Origin: an uncultured Archangium sp. | GTDB lineage: Bacteria; Myxococcota; Myxococcia; Myxococcales; Myxococcaceae | Direction of reading: 5' to 3' | NCBI GenBank assembly: GCA_946479335.1 | Contig: CAMLFP010000077.1 | Coordinates: 1 to 17,338, forward strand | DNA length: 17,338 nt | Part shown: one piece after another, positions 7,370-17,147 of the stretch | Layout of the letters: every line of letters begins with the position of its first letter | How positions within the stretch are numbered: position 1 is the stretch's first letter | The notes under the pieces: generated by a model | The model's database searches: none | Told to the model about the DNA's origin: nothing | What the model saw: the letters and a program-made list of their open reading frames with translations, nothing else | Translations under genes and position numbers: made by a program

Positions 7370-8925
7370 TCAGCCTCCATGAGTTCGAGGAACGGGTTGA
7401 AGTAATCAGGCGCCTTTTCGATGACGCCGTCGAGGCCCTTGCCGCCGGTCTCCGCGCGCTTCACGTCGCCGAAGCGGCCCTTGCCGATGGCGGCCACCAT
7501 GCCCTCGTCGCGGCACTCGCGGAGCAGCTCCATCGCCTTCTCGAAGACGAACCGCGCGCGGTTGGCGATCTTCCCGTCTTCGCGCACCGTGAACTCCTCG
7601 TCGATGCCGCGCGCCGCCCGGTGGATGTAGCTCGCCGACTTGAGCGCCACGTAGCGATCGCCCAGCAGCGGCGTGTGCATCGCCTCGGTCATCATGCCCA
7701 GCAGCTGGATGCCCTGCCGCGTCCAGATCGCGACGAGGTCGGCCATCACGTCGTACGCGTGGCTGAAGAAGATGTCGGTCTCCTTGTGCTTCGTCGGCGG
7801 CATGTACTTGAGCGGCGCGTCGGGGAAGCAGCGGCGCACCAACATCGCCTGGCTCAGCTCCAGCAGCAGCGTGTCGTCGCGGTACGGGTCGATCTCGTAC
7901 GAGTGGCCGATGCCCAGCTGCCAGTCCTTCAGGCCAGCGCGCTTGGCGAAGCGCTCGTTGATGAACTGCGAGGCGATCACGGTGTGCGCGGCGTCGTACG
8001 CGTCGGCGGTGGTGATGTAGTTGTCTTCGCCGGTGTTGATGATGATGCCGGCCATCGCGCAGATGCGGCGCGAGAAGTACTGATCGATGAACGTGCGCCG
8101 CATGTTGATGTCGCGGAACAAGATTCCGTACATCGAGTCGTTGAGCAGCATGTCGAGGCGCTCCCAGGCCGCCATGAAGGCGATCTCGGCCATGCACAGC
8201 CCCGACGAATAGTTCGTCAATTCCACGTAGCGCTTGAGCTTCTTCGACTCGTCGTCGAGCGCCTCGCGCATGATGCGGAAGTTCTCCTGCGTGGCGTAGG
8301 TGCCGCCGTAGCCCTCGGTGGTCGCGCCCTGCGGCACGTAGTCGAGCAGCGACTGCGCGGTCGAACGGATCACCGCGATGACATCGGCGCCGGCCTGCGC
8401 CGCGGCGCGCGCCTGATCGACGTCGTCGAAGATGTTGCCGGTGGCGACGATGACGTACTTGTGCGGCGCCGCCGCCATGGGGAACTCGCGCTTGATCTCG
8501 TTGCGCTTGTGCACGCGGCTCTTGAGCTCTTCGACGGCCGCGCGGGCCTCGGCGCGCACGTCGTCGCGGAGCTGCTTCTCTTCAGCGTCAGACAGCGGCG
8601 CCAGCTTCTCGAGCGGCAGCGCGGTGAGGCGCTCCACGGCGTCGAGCGGCGAGGTCGCGCCCAGGCGCAGCGCGCGGCCGTACCAGTACGCGGCGCCGCG
8701 GTTCAGCACGCCGGCCTCCTTCAGCCGATCGCACATCAGGTTCACCAGCGGCGCGCCCATGTTGCCGGTGCCGTCGACGCCGAACCACCGCAGCACGGTG
8801 CGCTCCACGGAGATGGTGGTGTTCTTCGAGATCAGGTCGAAGATCGGGTCGGTGATTTCCTTCGCGAGCTGTCGCGCCTCGGCGATCTGCTCGTCGGTGA
8901 CAAAGAGCCCAGACATGGCGGCCAT
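7366..8925 (-). CDS. kamD: Lysine 5,6-aminomutase alpha subunit
   Basis: This is the large catalytic (TIM-barrel) subunit of lysine 5,6-aminomutase and pairs with KamE. The roughly 519-residue length matches the family (about 516). Characteristic stretches are TTISVERTVLRWFGVDG near the N-terminus, NYSSGLCMAEIAFMAAWERLD and LNDSMYGILFRDINMRRTFID in the middle, and DIFFSHAYDVMADLVAIWTR toward the end. I place the start at the ATG 8923-8925 (MAAMSGLF) because GGAG lies 9 bases upstream; ATG 8914-8916 (MSGLF) is the alternative. The frame stays open upstream to 10239, but that part is antisense to regB and has low-complexity Ser/Arg composition. As the first gene of the minus-strand run it faces the divergent regBA pair. 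Lysine 2,3-aminomutase (KamA), which supplies beta-lysine, is not in the window. Confidence 0.96.
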   Translation of the reverse strand: MAAMSGLFVTDEQIAEARQLAKEITDPIFDLISKNTTISVERTVLRWFGVDGTGNMGAPLVNLMCDRLKEAGVLNRGAAYWYGRALRLGATSPLDAVERLTALPLEKLAPLSDAEEKQLRDDVRAEARAAVEELKSRVHKRNEIKREFPMAAAPHKYVIVATGNIFDDVDQARAAAQAGADVIAVIRSTAQSLLDYVPQGATTEGYGGTYATQENFRIMREALDDESKKLKRYVELTNYSSGLCMAEIAFMAAWERLDMLLNDSMYGILFRDINMRRTFIDQYFSRRICAMAGIIINTGEDNYITTADAYDAAHTVIASQFINERFAKRAGLKDWQLGIGHSYEIDPYRDDTLLLELSQAMLVRRCFPDAPLKYMPPTKHKETDIFFSHAYDVMADLVAIWTRQGIQLLGMMTEAMHTPLLGDRYVALKSASYIHRAARGIDEEFTVREDGKIANRARFVFEKAMELLRECRDEGMVAAIGKGRFGDVKRAETGGKGLDGVIEKAPDYFNPFLELMEAE

Positions 8926-8981
8926 ATACAGTGTCTCCATGCGTACGGAACGACTCGTCGATGCCGCTCTGCGACATGGCT

Positions 8982-9115
8982 CCGCGCGCGGTCGAAAACC
9001 TGCGGCTCGCGCGGTTTCGCGACCGTGCGGCGTCGTGCCGCAGCCGCTCCGGTGGGGTTTCGCGCTACGCGCGGTCGAAAATGCGTACGGAATGCACTTT
9101 TTCGACCGCGCGCGG
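8982..9115. repeat. Competing inverted repeats in the kamD/regB intergenic region
   Basis: The 17 bases at 8982-8998 are perfectly complementary to 9099-9115. The same right arm also pairs with a second copy at 9068-9081 over 14 bp with a 17-base loop. Two left arms thus compete for one right arm. The near hairpin carries the second ATGCGTACGGAA copy in its loop. The right arm ends 12 bases before the regB GTG start. Confidence 0.85.
9026..9042. promoter_or_regulatory. Candidate RegA/PrrA-type operator (palindrome)
   Basis: TGCGGC-GTCGT-GCCGCA is a perfect 6-bp inverted repeat around a 5-base spacer. It fits the GCGNC-Nx-GNCGC half-site pattern described for RegA/PrrA/RegR proteins. It lies midway between kamD and regB, and regA is encoded nearby. 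In this GC-rich sequence such a match could also arise by chance. Confidence 0.4.
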
Positions 9116-9127
9116 TAGGCCTCGCCC

Positions 9128-10323
9128 GTGACCACGCCCCACACCGACAACCTGCGCTGGCTCCGCCGCGTGCGCTGGCTGACCTGGGGCGTGTTGACGC
9201 TGCTGGTGGGGTGGATCTCGCTCGGCCTCGGCATCTCGCTGGAGACCACCTGGGTCTCGCTGATTCTCCTGGCGGGCTTCGGCAGCAACGCGGCGCTGGG
9301 CCTGGTGAAGCACGCGACCGAGGGCACGCTGCTCGCGGTGATGCTGCTCGACGTCGTCCTCCACACCGCCCTCTTCTTCTTCTCCGGTGGGCCGTTCAAC
9401 CCGTTCACCACGCTGTACCTGGTCAACATCGCGCTGGGCACCTTGATGCTCTCGCGCAGCCGGCAGCTGGTCGCGCTCGCGGCGTGCCTGCTGGGGTTCG
9501 CGTCACTCTTCGTGCTCGAGAAGTTCGCGTCGGCGGAGCTCACCCTGCCCAACCACGCGCAGCTCATGCGGCTCCACCTCGCCGGCATGCTGCTGGCGTT
9601 CATCGTCGCCGCGGGGTTCATCGTGGCCTTCATGGAGCGCCTCTTCTCCGACCTCAGCCGCGCCCGTGAGGCCGCCGCGCGCAACGAGAAGCTGGCCGCG
9701 CTGACCACGCTCACCGCCGGCGCCGCGCACGAGCTGGGTTCCCCGCTGGGCACCATCGCGGTGGCGTCGGGCGAGCTGGCGCGCGCGCTGGAGAAGCTCG
9801 AGGTGCCCTCCGCTGTCCGTGAAGATGTGACGCTGGTGCGCGAACAGGTGGAGCGCTGCCGCACCATTCTCTCGCGCATGTCGGCGCGCAGCGGCGAGCT
9901 GGCCGGCGAGCACTTCACGCGCATCGACATCGACGAGCTGGTGCGCGCGACGCTGCGCGAGCTGCGCGGTGACATCGCGTTCGAGGCCGTACCGGGGCTG
10001 GCGATCATCGGCCCGCGCATCGCGTTGACGCAGGCGCTCTCGAACCTGCTGCGCAACGCGCTCCACGCCTCGTCGCGGGTGATGTTGAAGGCGGAGCGCC
10101 GCGACTCGCTGTTGCTGCTGCGGGTGGAAGATGACGGCCCTCCGCTGGCCGATGAGGTGCTGGCGCGGCTGGGCGAGCCGTTCTTCACCACGCGCCCCGC
10201 GGGCCAGGGGCTGGGGCTCGGGGTGTTCCTCGCGCGCACGCTGGCCGATCAGCTCGGCGGTTCGCTCCGGTACGAACGCGGCGCGACGAAGGGCACCGTC
10301 GCCATCATGGAGCTGCCCCTCGC

Positions 10324-10327
<4 letters not shown>
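9128..10327 (+). CDS. regB: RegB/PrrB/ActS-type redox sensor histidine kinase
   Basis: This 399-residue membrane histidine kinase has about six helices in residues 15-168. It carries the RegB quinone-binding heptapeptide GGPFNPF (87-93). The H-box AAHELGSPLGTI holds H201, close to the RegB consensus. A cysteine in ERCRTIL (C244) matches the redox-active cysteine of RegB that forms an inhibitory disulfide. The ATPase part shows the N-box (306-310, NLLRN), VEDDGPP (G1) and GQGLGLG (G2). By analogy it senses quinone/redox state and phosphorylates the adjacent regulator. The GTG start has AGG 8 bases upstream. The stop overlaps the regulator start by 4 bp (ATGA). It is somewhat shorter than alphaproteobacterial RegB. 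Confidence 0.92.
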
Positions 10328-10851
<524 letters not shown>

Positions 10852-10863
10852 CGTGATGAAGCG

Positions 10864-13111
<2,248 letters not shown>

Positions 13112-13115
13112 CGCG

Positions 13116-13154
13116 CCGCCGCCGTTTGTATTCGGCGGCGGACCTCTGTAGAGG
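13116..13154. promoter_or_regulatory. Two small palindromes in the katG / coiled-coil gene gap
   Basis: A 9-bp stem at 13116-13124 pairs with 13133-13141 around the loop TTTGTATT. It is followed by CCTCT-GT-AGAGG (13143-13154). Neither has a T tract, so they are not clear terminators. They could be operators or a 5' leader structure for the gene starting at 13193. Confidence 0.4.
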
Positions 13155-13192
13155 CGCCCGCGGTAGTTGAACCCTCGACGGAGAAAAACCTC

Positions 13193-14164
13193 GTGACCTT
13201 TGCACTCGTGTTGTTGGGCATCGCCCTCGCCATCAGCCTGGCTTTCAACCTCGGCCTCGTCGGCGCCAAGGCCCCCACGCCCGCCAACCCCAACGCCCCC
13301 CAGCGCAGCGAGAGCCGCGCCTCGGGTGACGACACGCGGAAGCTGGAGGCCGAGCTGGAGAAGAAGGCCCGGGAACTCTCGGAGCTGAAGAAGGCCCACA
13401 GCGACGCGAAGGACGAACTCAAGACCGCGAAGAAGAAGCTCTTCGACCTCTCCGAAACCAACAAGGCCGGTGACGATCTCGCGAAGGCCCGCGCCGAGGT
13501 CGAGCGCTCCGCCTCGATCCAGCTCGACGCCACGCGCGCCGAACTCGCCACCGCGCTCTCCGAGATCCAGCGCCTGAAGGCCGACGCCGACAACAAGGGC
13601 AAGAAGCGCGCGCCCGTCGAGGCCGCCGCGCCCGCCGAGAAGAAGGAAGAGGCGCCGAAGCCGCAGGAAGTCATCACCCGCGTCATCCGCGAGCTCAACG
13701 ACGTCGAGAAGGAGCGCATCGCCAAGCTCGAGGCGCAGTCGTCGGCCGACCGCAAGAAGGCCAACGAGCTCGACCGCGAGCTCAAGTCGCTCAAGGCGAA
13801 GCTCGACCGCCACCAGCGCGACAGCAAGGCCGTCTTCAAGGACGCCGAGCTCGCCCGCGACAAGTTCCGCGCCGTCGAGATCCGCCTGAACCGCACCATC
13901 GTCGAGAACGACCTCCTCAAGCGCGCCATCAAGGACGTCGAGAAGAAGGCCGGCCTCGACCCGACGCGCATCGAGCTGACCGCCGAGGAGATCGCGCAGA
14001 GCGACGCGACGGTGAAGGCCAAGCACGTCGCCGAAGACAAGGCCGAGGCCGACGCCCGCGCGAAGCTCGAAGCCGCGCCGGCCACCACGCCCGAGGAGGC
14101 GCCCGCTCCTGCCGCCGCGGAAGCCGCGCCGGCCGCGGAAGCCACGCCCACCGCGCAGGCCTGA
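13193..14164 (+). CDS. Membrane-anchored coiled-coil protein with Ala/Pro-rich tail
   Basis: This 323-residue protein has an N-terminal membrane helix (TFALVLLGIALAISLAFNLGLV, residues 2-23) and a Pro/Ala linker. It then has two long charged heptad regions (about 48-140 and 158-265), rich in Lys, Glu, Ala and Leu, separated by an AAAPAEKKEEAPKP spacer. The tail (about 285-323) is mostly Ala, Pro and Glu. The GTG start has GGAG 9 bases upstream. The layout is like envelope-spanning or scaffold proteins of the TolA/FrzS-like style, but I see no diagnostic domain and do not assign a function. It lies between two terminators, so it is probably a single-gene unit. Confidence 0.85.
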   Translation: MTFALVLLGIALAISLAFNLGLVGAKAPTPANPNAPQRSESRASGDDTRKLEAELEKKARELSELKKAHSDAKDELKTAKKKLFDLSETNKAGDDLAKARAEVERSASIQLDATRAELATALSEIQRLKADADNKGKKRAPVEAAAPAEKKEEAPKPQEVITRVIRELNDVEKERIAKLEAQSSADRKKANELDRELKSLKAKLDRHQRDSKAVFKDAELARDKFRAVEIRLNRTIVENDLLKRAIKDVEKKAGLDPTRIELTAEEIAQSDATVKAKHVAEDKAEADARAKLEAAPATTPEEAPAPAAAEAAPAAEATPTAQA

Positions 14165-14184
14165 AGCACTCCGGTGCTCGCGTG

Positions 14185-14216
14185 AAAGCCTCTCCTGGAA
14201 ACGGGGGAGGCTTTTT
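14185..14216 (+). terminator. Strong intrinsic terminator after the coiled-coil gene
   Basis: AAAGCCTC (14185-14192) pairs with GAGGCTTT (14207-14214), extended by a G-U pair and two C-G pairs to an 11-bp stem with an 8-base loop. The T run (14212-14216) follows directly. It lies 20 bases after the stop codon at 14162-14164. Confidence 0.88.
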
Positions 14217-14236
14217 CATTTCCCGGCAGTGGGGTG

Positions 14237-14438
14237 GCGGTCGGTTCAGGTGTCGCGCGCGGAGTTCGACCCGCTCAGGCCCTCGACTCCGGGCACAGGT
14301 CGCCAGGCTGGTGCAGCCGGTCGGGACCAAAGTTGCGGCCAGCGCAACTCTTCCCCCAGTCGACCACGCTTGAGGACGTTTGCCGGAAGCCGAGGGCCCG
14401 CGCGGGTCGAGCCACGCGCTCGCCCCCTGAACGCCCGC
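14237..14438. repeat. Long imperfect fold-back (inverted repeat) element, no gene
   Basis: The roughly 230-base gap between the terminator and the thioredoxin-like gene (stop at 14444) holds no supportable gene. The complement of 14237-14290 matches 14385-14438 at about three-quarters of positions. Shared blocks include CGAGGG, GCGGGTCGA and CCTGAAC. Pairing appears to continue inward more weakly (GGCA..GTC..CA). The centre has perfect hairpins AGTTGCG-GCCAG-CGCAACT (14331-14349) and GGCTG-GTG-CAGCC (14306-14318). The whole stretch could fold as one long hairpin. It may be a decayed fold-back mobile element (MITE-like), a structured RNA, or a convergent-gene boundary. Confidence 0.65.
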
Positions 14439-14443
14439 GCGCC

Positions 14444-14941
14444 TCAGAGCAGCTTCTTCACCACCGCGTCGAGCGACTCGTACGACGCGACCCCGGAGTA
14501 CGCGACCGCGATCTGCCCATCGCGGTTGAACAGCACCCGCGACGGCAGCTCGCGGATGCGCCCCCACGACGTCTCCCCGGCGCGGATGCGGTCGTCGGCG
14601 ATCACCAGCGGCATCTCCAGCTTGTACCCGGTGGCGAACGGCTCGAGCACCTCGAAGCCCTCGAGATCCATCCCCACCAGCACGTTGCGGAAGCCCCGCT
14701 CTTCGTAGTCGCGCTGGAGGTGCTGCAGCACCACCAGCTCCGTCAGGCACGGGAAGCACCAGGTGGCGATGAAGGTGACCAGCGTCACCTTCCCCTCGAG
14801 GTTCCACGGCTCGAACGGCACCCGCCCCGCCACCGCGCGCGGCAGATCGTTCATGAAGGTGCGGAATTGCTCGACCGCGGGCACGCGCTTGACGCAGCCC
14901 GAGGCCAGCGCCCCCACCAGCACCGCGCGCCGGGAGATCAC
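14444..14941 (-). CDS. Thioredoxin-like (TlpA/ResA-type) lipoprotein
   Basis: This 165-residue protein has a lipoprotein-type signal (RRAVLVGALASGC, lipid Cys at 16) and a thioredoxin fold. The active site is WCFPC (C62, C65), preceded by KVTLVTFIAT and followed by LTELVVLQHLQRDYEERGFRNVLVGMD. PSRVLFNRDGQI supplies the cis-Pro region. It would reduce or isomerise disulfides, or serve cytochrome c maturation, outside the cytoplasm. I chose the GTG at 14939-14941 because it overlaps the fur stop by 4 bp (GTGA) and gives a clean signal peptide; the frame stays open further upstream inside fur but has no sensible composition. It is the last gene of the three-gene operon with the HEAT membrane protein and fur. 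Confidence 0.88.
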   Translation of the reverse strand: MISRRAVLVGALASGCVKRVPAVEQFRTFMNDLPRAVAGRVPFEPWNLEGKVTLVTFIATWCFPCLTELVVLQHLQRDYEERGFRNVLVGMDLEGFEVLEPFATGYKLEMPLVIADDRIRAGETSWGRIRELPSRVLFNRDGQIAVAYSGVASYESLDAVVKKLL

Positions 14942-15405
14942 GCCAGGTGCTCGACGGCCTTCTGGCACTCGCGACACAGCCCGTAGAGCTCCATCTTGTG
15001 CGAGGTCACCCGGAAGCCGTGGCGCCGGGCGACCGCGTCTTGCAGGCGCTCGATCTGATCGTTCTCGAACTCGATGATCGTGCCGCAGCGGGTGCAGATG
15101 AGGTGGTCGTGGTGATCGCGGCCGATCGCCGACTCGTAGCGCGTCTGGCCGTCGCCGAAGTTGCGCGCGTGGGCCAGCCCGCTCTCCGCGAGCAGCTTCA
15201 TGGTGCGGTACACGGTGGCCACCGAGACGCGCGGGTTGTCTTGCCTGACGCGGCCCCACACCTCCTCGACGGAGAAGTGGCCGTGCATCTCGAAGAACAC
15301 GTCGACGATCAAGCTGCGCTGCCTGGTCGACTTGAGGCCGTGCTCGCCCATGTAGCGATCGAGCGTCTTCTCAACCTCTTCACGCTGCGCCGGCGTCATC
15401 GTCAC
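14938..15405 (-). CDS. fur: Fur-family metal-responsive repressor
   Basis: This 155-residue regulator has a winged helix (LKSTRQRSLIVDVFFEMHGHFSVEEVW, then VSVATVYRTMKLL). The metal-binding part contains HHDHLICTRCGTIIEF and YGLCREC. C104/C107 and C144/C147 form the structural zinc site, and H98, H99, H101 and E112 lie in the regulatory metal region. The Glu in IIEF is typical of Fur; peroxide-sensing PerR has Asp there. I place the start at the GTG 15403-15405, which overlaps the upstream stop as GTGA and has GGAGG 10 bases before it; ATG 15397-15399 or ATG 15421-15423 are alternatives. A Zur or PerR role cannot be fully excluded from sequence. Nearby katG is a possible but unproven target. 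Confidence 0.92.
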   Translation of the reverse strand: MTMTPAQREEVEKTLDRYMGEHGLKSTRQRSLIVDVFFEMHGHFSVEEVWGRVRQDNPRVSVATVYRTMKLLAESGLAHARNFGDGQTRYESAIGRDHHDHLICTRCGTIIEFENDQIERLQDAVARRHGFRVTSHKMELYGLCRECQKAVEHLA

Positions 15406-15926
15406 GGAAAACGAGCCTCCCATGCGGCCGCGTCATTGCCCAGATCAGCGCCCCCATTCAATCGAATCAACGCCTCGTGCGCGGCGGTGCGCACGCGCTC
15501 GTCGCCGTCGCCCAGCAGGGTGATCAACGCGCGCGCCGCGCTCACGTCACCGTGGAAGCCGACGTTCTCCGCGGCCATCGCCCGCACGCGCGCGTCGGAG
15601 TGCGCCAGCAACGGCTCCGGCCCGCGCTGCGTCTTCGGCAGCAGCAGCAACTGGAAGAAGAGCGCCGCCAGGAGGATCTGGATGAACGCCTTCACCAGCG
15701 AGTACCGCCGCGCCACCACCAGCGCCACCCGGTACACCGCGAAGCCCACCGCGAACACGAGGAACAACCACGGAGCCACCTGCGCCACCGCGGGGTCTAC
15801 ATGCGGGGCGCGCTGCGCGTAGAACGAAAAGCCGGCGGTGACGACCAGCAGGGCGTACAGCGCCAGCGCCCACGACGGGCGCACGCGTACACCGCGAATG
15901 TTGGGCTCCTCGGTCGGGGCGTTCAT
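15402..15926 (-). CDS. Membrane protein with C-terminal HEAT-repeat segment
   Basis: This 174-residue protein has three predicted membrane helices (about 19-37, 51-71, 77-97). They are followed by a soluble helical part with HEAT-type repeats: LAHSDARVRAMAAENVG (about 107-123) and LLGDGDERVRTAAHEALIRL (about 137-156). The HEAT part would probably lie on one side of the membrane as a protein-binding surface. It is the first gene of an overlapping operon with fur and the thioredoxin-like lipoprotein (GTGA overlap with fur). The ATG at 15924-15926 is the first in-frame start that gives a normal N-terminus (MNAPTEEPN). The function is unknown. Confidence 0.85.
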   Translation of the reverse strand: MNAPTEEPNIRGVRVRPSWALALYALLVVTAGFSFYAQRAPHVDPAVAQVAPWLFLVFAVGFAVYRVALVVARRYSLVKAFIQILLAALFFQLLLLPKTQRGPEPLLAHSDARVRAMAAENVGFHGDVSAARALITLLGDGDERVRTAAHEALIRLNGGADLGNDAAAWEARFP

Positions 15927-15953
15927 TGACTTGCTCGAAAAGATACTTATACG
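15926..15953 (+). promoter_or_regulatory. Candidate promoter in an AT-rich divergent gap
   Basis: TTGACT (15926-15931) and TATACG (15948-15953) are 16 bases apart, on the plus strand toward the gene at 15981. The minus strand carries TATAAG in the same AT-rich core, which could serve the HEAT/fur operon. The 54-base gap is one of the few AT-rich spots in the window. Confidence 0.35.
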
Positions 15954-15980
15954 CCCCTCGCACCTCTTTCGACTGTTCAG

Positions 15981-17138
15981 ATGGATTGGCAACGCAAACG
16001 ACACCCTGAAGATGTCCCCACGCCGGTGGCCGTGGCGCTGGCCGACTTCTGCCGGCGCGCGAAGGCCCCCGCCTCGCCGGGCCTCGTGCGCGATGCGCTG
16101 GCGCTGGTGAGCGCTGACGACGACGACCGCGTGCGCCAGCTCGCCGACTCCGAGCCCGAAGGCAAGGTGGGCCCCTTCGGCGTCATCGACCTGCTGCAGG
16201 GCACGAAGCTGGCGACCGCCGTGAAGCGGCAGGCCGAGGGCTTCTACGACGACATCCGCAAGAAGGCCGAGGAGAGCGCCATCCCCGAGCGGCTGGAGCC
16301 GACCGATGACGCGCCCGCCCCGGCGCCCGCGCCGCGCGCGTCGGCCCCGAAGAAGGCCCCGCCGAAGAAGCGCGAGACGATGCGCGACCGCATCGCGCCG
16401 AAGAAGCGCGTGGCGGGCACCGTCGCGCCGGAGCCCGCGAAGCTGCCGCAGTCGCTGCCCGGCTCCGCGTTCCTCCCCAAGCGCAACCTCCCCGCGCCGC
16501 GCGGCCGCTTCACCACCGTCGACCCCTCGCGGGCCAGCTTCGAGTCGCTCTTCCGTGACGAGGGCAAGGAGACGCTGGAGACGCTCATCGCCCAGGTGCC
16601 GCACCGCGTGGCGCTGCTGCACACCCTGGAGCAGGGCTACACCGGCCGCCGCGGCACGCCGTTGAGCATCGGCGACGTCGAAGATCTCCTCGAGGCGCAC
16701 GAGCTGTTCGAGGTCGTCGAGAAGAAGGAGCGCGACGGCGTGCTGGCCGCGGTCATCGAGCAGAAAGGCGCGCTGGGCAAGGCGGCCTGGGAGTTCGGGA
16801 TCAAGCACGGCGAGCTGGAGCAGCTGATCGAAGCGCTGGGGCTCCAGCGGCAGGTCGACGAGATCCGCCAGCGGTTCATCAAGGAGGCCCTCGACCCGCG
16901 GAACCTCGGCCTGCGGCTGGAGCTGCTCTTCCGCACCAAGTACCTCGAAGATCTGCGCATCGAACGCAGGTTCCCCGCCGCGCTGACGAAGGAGCTGGAG
17001 GCGCTCATCGATGAGGTCGATGACGCCGTGACCGACGTCCCCACGCTCATCGACATGCTGTCGCGGCAACACGCTCTCCACGCCGAGTCGTTGCGGCGCG
17101 CGTTGGACAAACTCGGGCTCCTCGAGCCCTGGCTTTAG
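15981..17138 (+). CDS. Conserved-style protein of unknown function with HTH-like C-terminal segment
   Basis: This 385-residue soluble protein is not recognised. The N-terminal roughly 100 residues are charged and helical. Residues about 108-170 form a low-complexity linker rich in Pro, Ala and Lys (APAPAPAP, KKAPPKK). The C-terminal roughly 200 residues are helical with many Leu and Glu. Within this, VLAAVIEQKGALGKAAWEFG (254-273) and the following helix resemble a Fis-type helix-turn-helix, which hints at DNA or protein binding without proof. There is no signal peptide or membrane segment. The ATG start has only a weak ribosome site. The downstream fmdB gene begins 9 bases after its stop, so the two are probably co-transcribed. 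Confidence 0.8.
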   Translation: MDWQRKRHPEDVPTPVAVALADFCRRAKAPASPGLVRDALALVSADDDDRVRQLADSEPEGKVGPFGVIDLLQGTKLATAVKRQAEGFYDDIRKKAEESAIPERLEPTDDAPAPAPAPRASAPKKAPPKKRETMRDRIAPKKRVAGTVAPEPAKLPQSLPGSAFLPKRNLPAPRGRFTTVDPSRASFESLFRDEGKETLETLIAQVPHRVALLHTLEQGYTGRRGTPLSIGDVEDLLEAHELFEVVEKKERDGVLAAVIEQKGALGKAAWEFGIKHGELEQLIEALGLQRQVDEIRQRFIKEALDPRNLGLRLELLFRTKYLEDLRIERRFPAALTKELEALIDEVDDAVTDVPTLIDMLSRQHALHAESLRRALDKLGLLEPWL

Positions 17139-17147
17139 GTGAAGAAC

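Larger units (their letters stand above)
8926..9127. promoter_or_regulatory. Divergent intergenic control region kamD / regB
   Basis: About 200 bases separate the kamD and regB starts, and no convincing gene lies here. The region must carry promoters for both directions. It is packed with short repeats: CGCGCGGTCGAAAA at 8985-8998 and 9068-9081 with an inverted copy at 9099-9112, a 12-base direct repeat ATGCGTACGGAA at 8939-8950 and 9081-9092, and a GC-rich palindrome at 9026-9042. I could not pick a clean -35/-10 pair on either strand, which may indicate activator-dependent promoters. Confidence 0.7.

Noticed and set aside
8926..9127. Cobalamin riboswitch ahead of the B12-dependent kamDE genes
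   Set aside because: No B12-box-like sequence is visible on the minus strand, and the conserved structure could not be recognised in the short leader.
8926..10239. Extension of the kamD frame upstream to position 10239
   Set aside because: It is antisense to the clearly conserved regB gene and has Ser/Arg-rich low-complexity composition; KamD family length and the GGAG site support a start near 8925.
13116..13141. 9-bp GC hairpin as a second katG terminator
   Set aside because: No T tract follows on either strand.
14182..14373. Small gene in the fold-back region
   Set aside because: The short frame begins inside the terminator and has no domain; the sequence is better explained by the inverted repeat.
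14938..15405. PerR (peroxide sensor) identity for the Fur-family gene
   Set aside because: Nearby katG suggested it, but the residue after II in CGTIIEF is Glu as in Fur, not the Asp needed for PerR-type oxidation.
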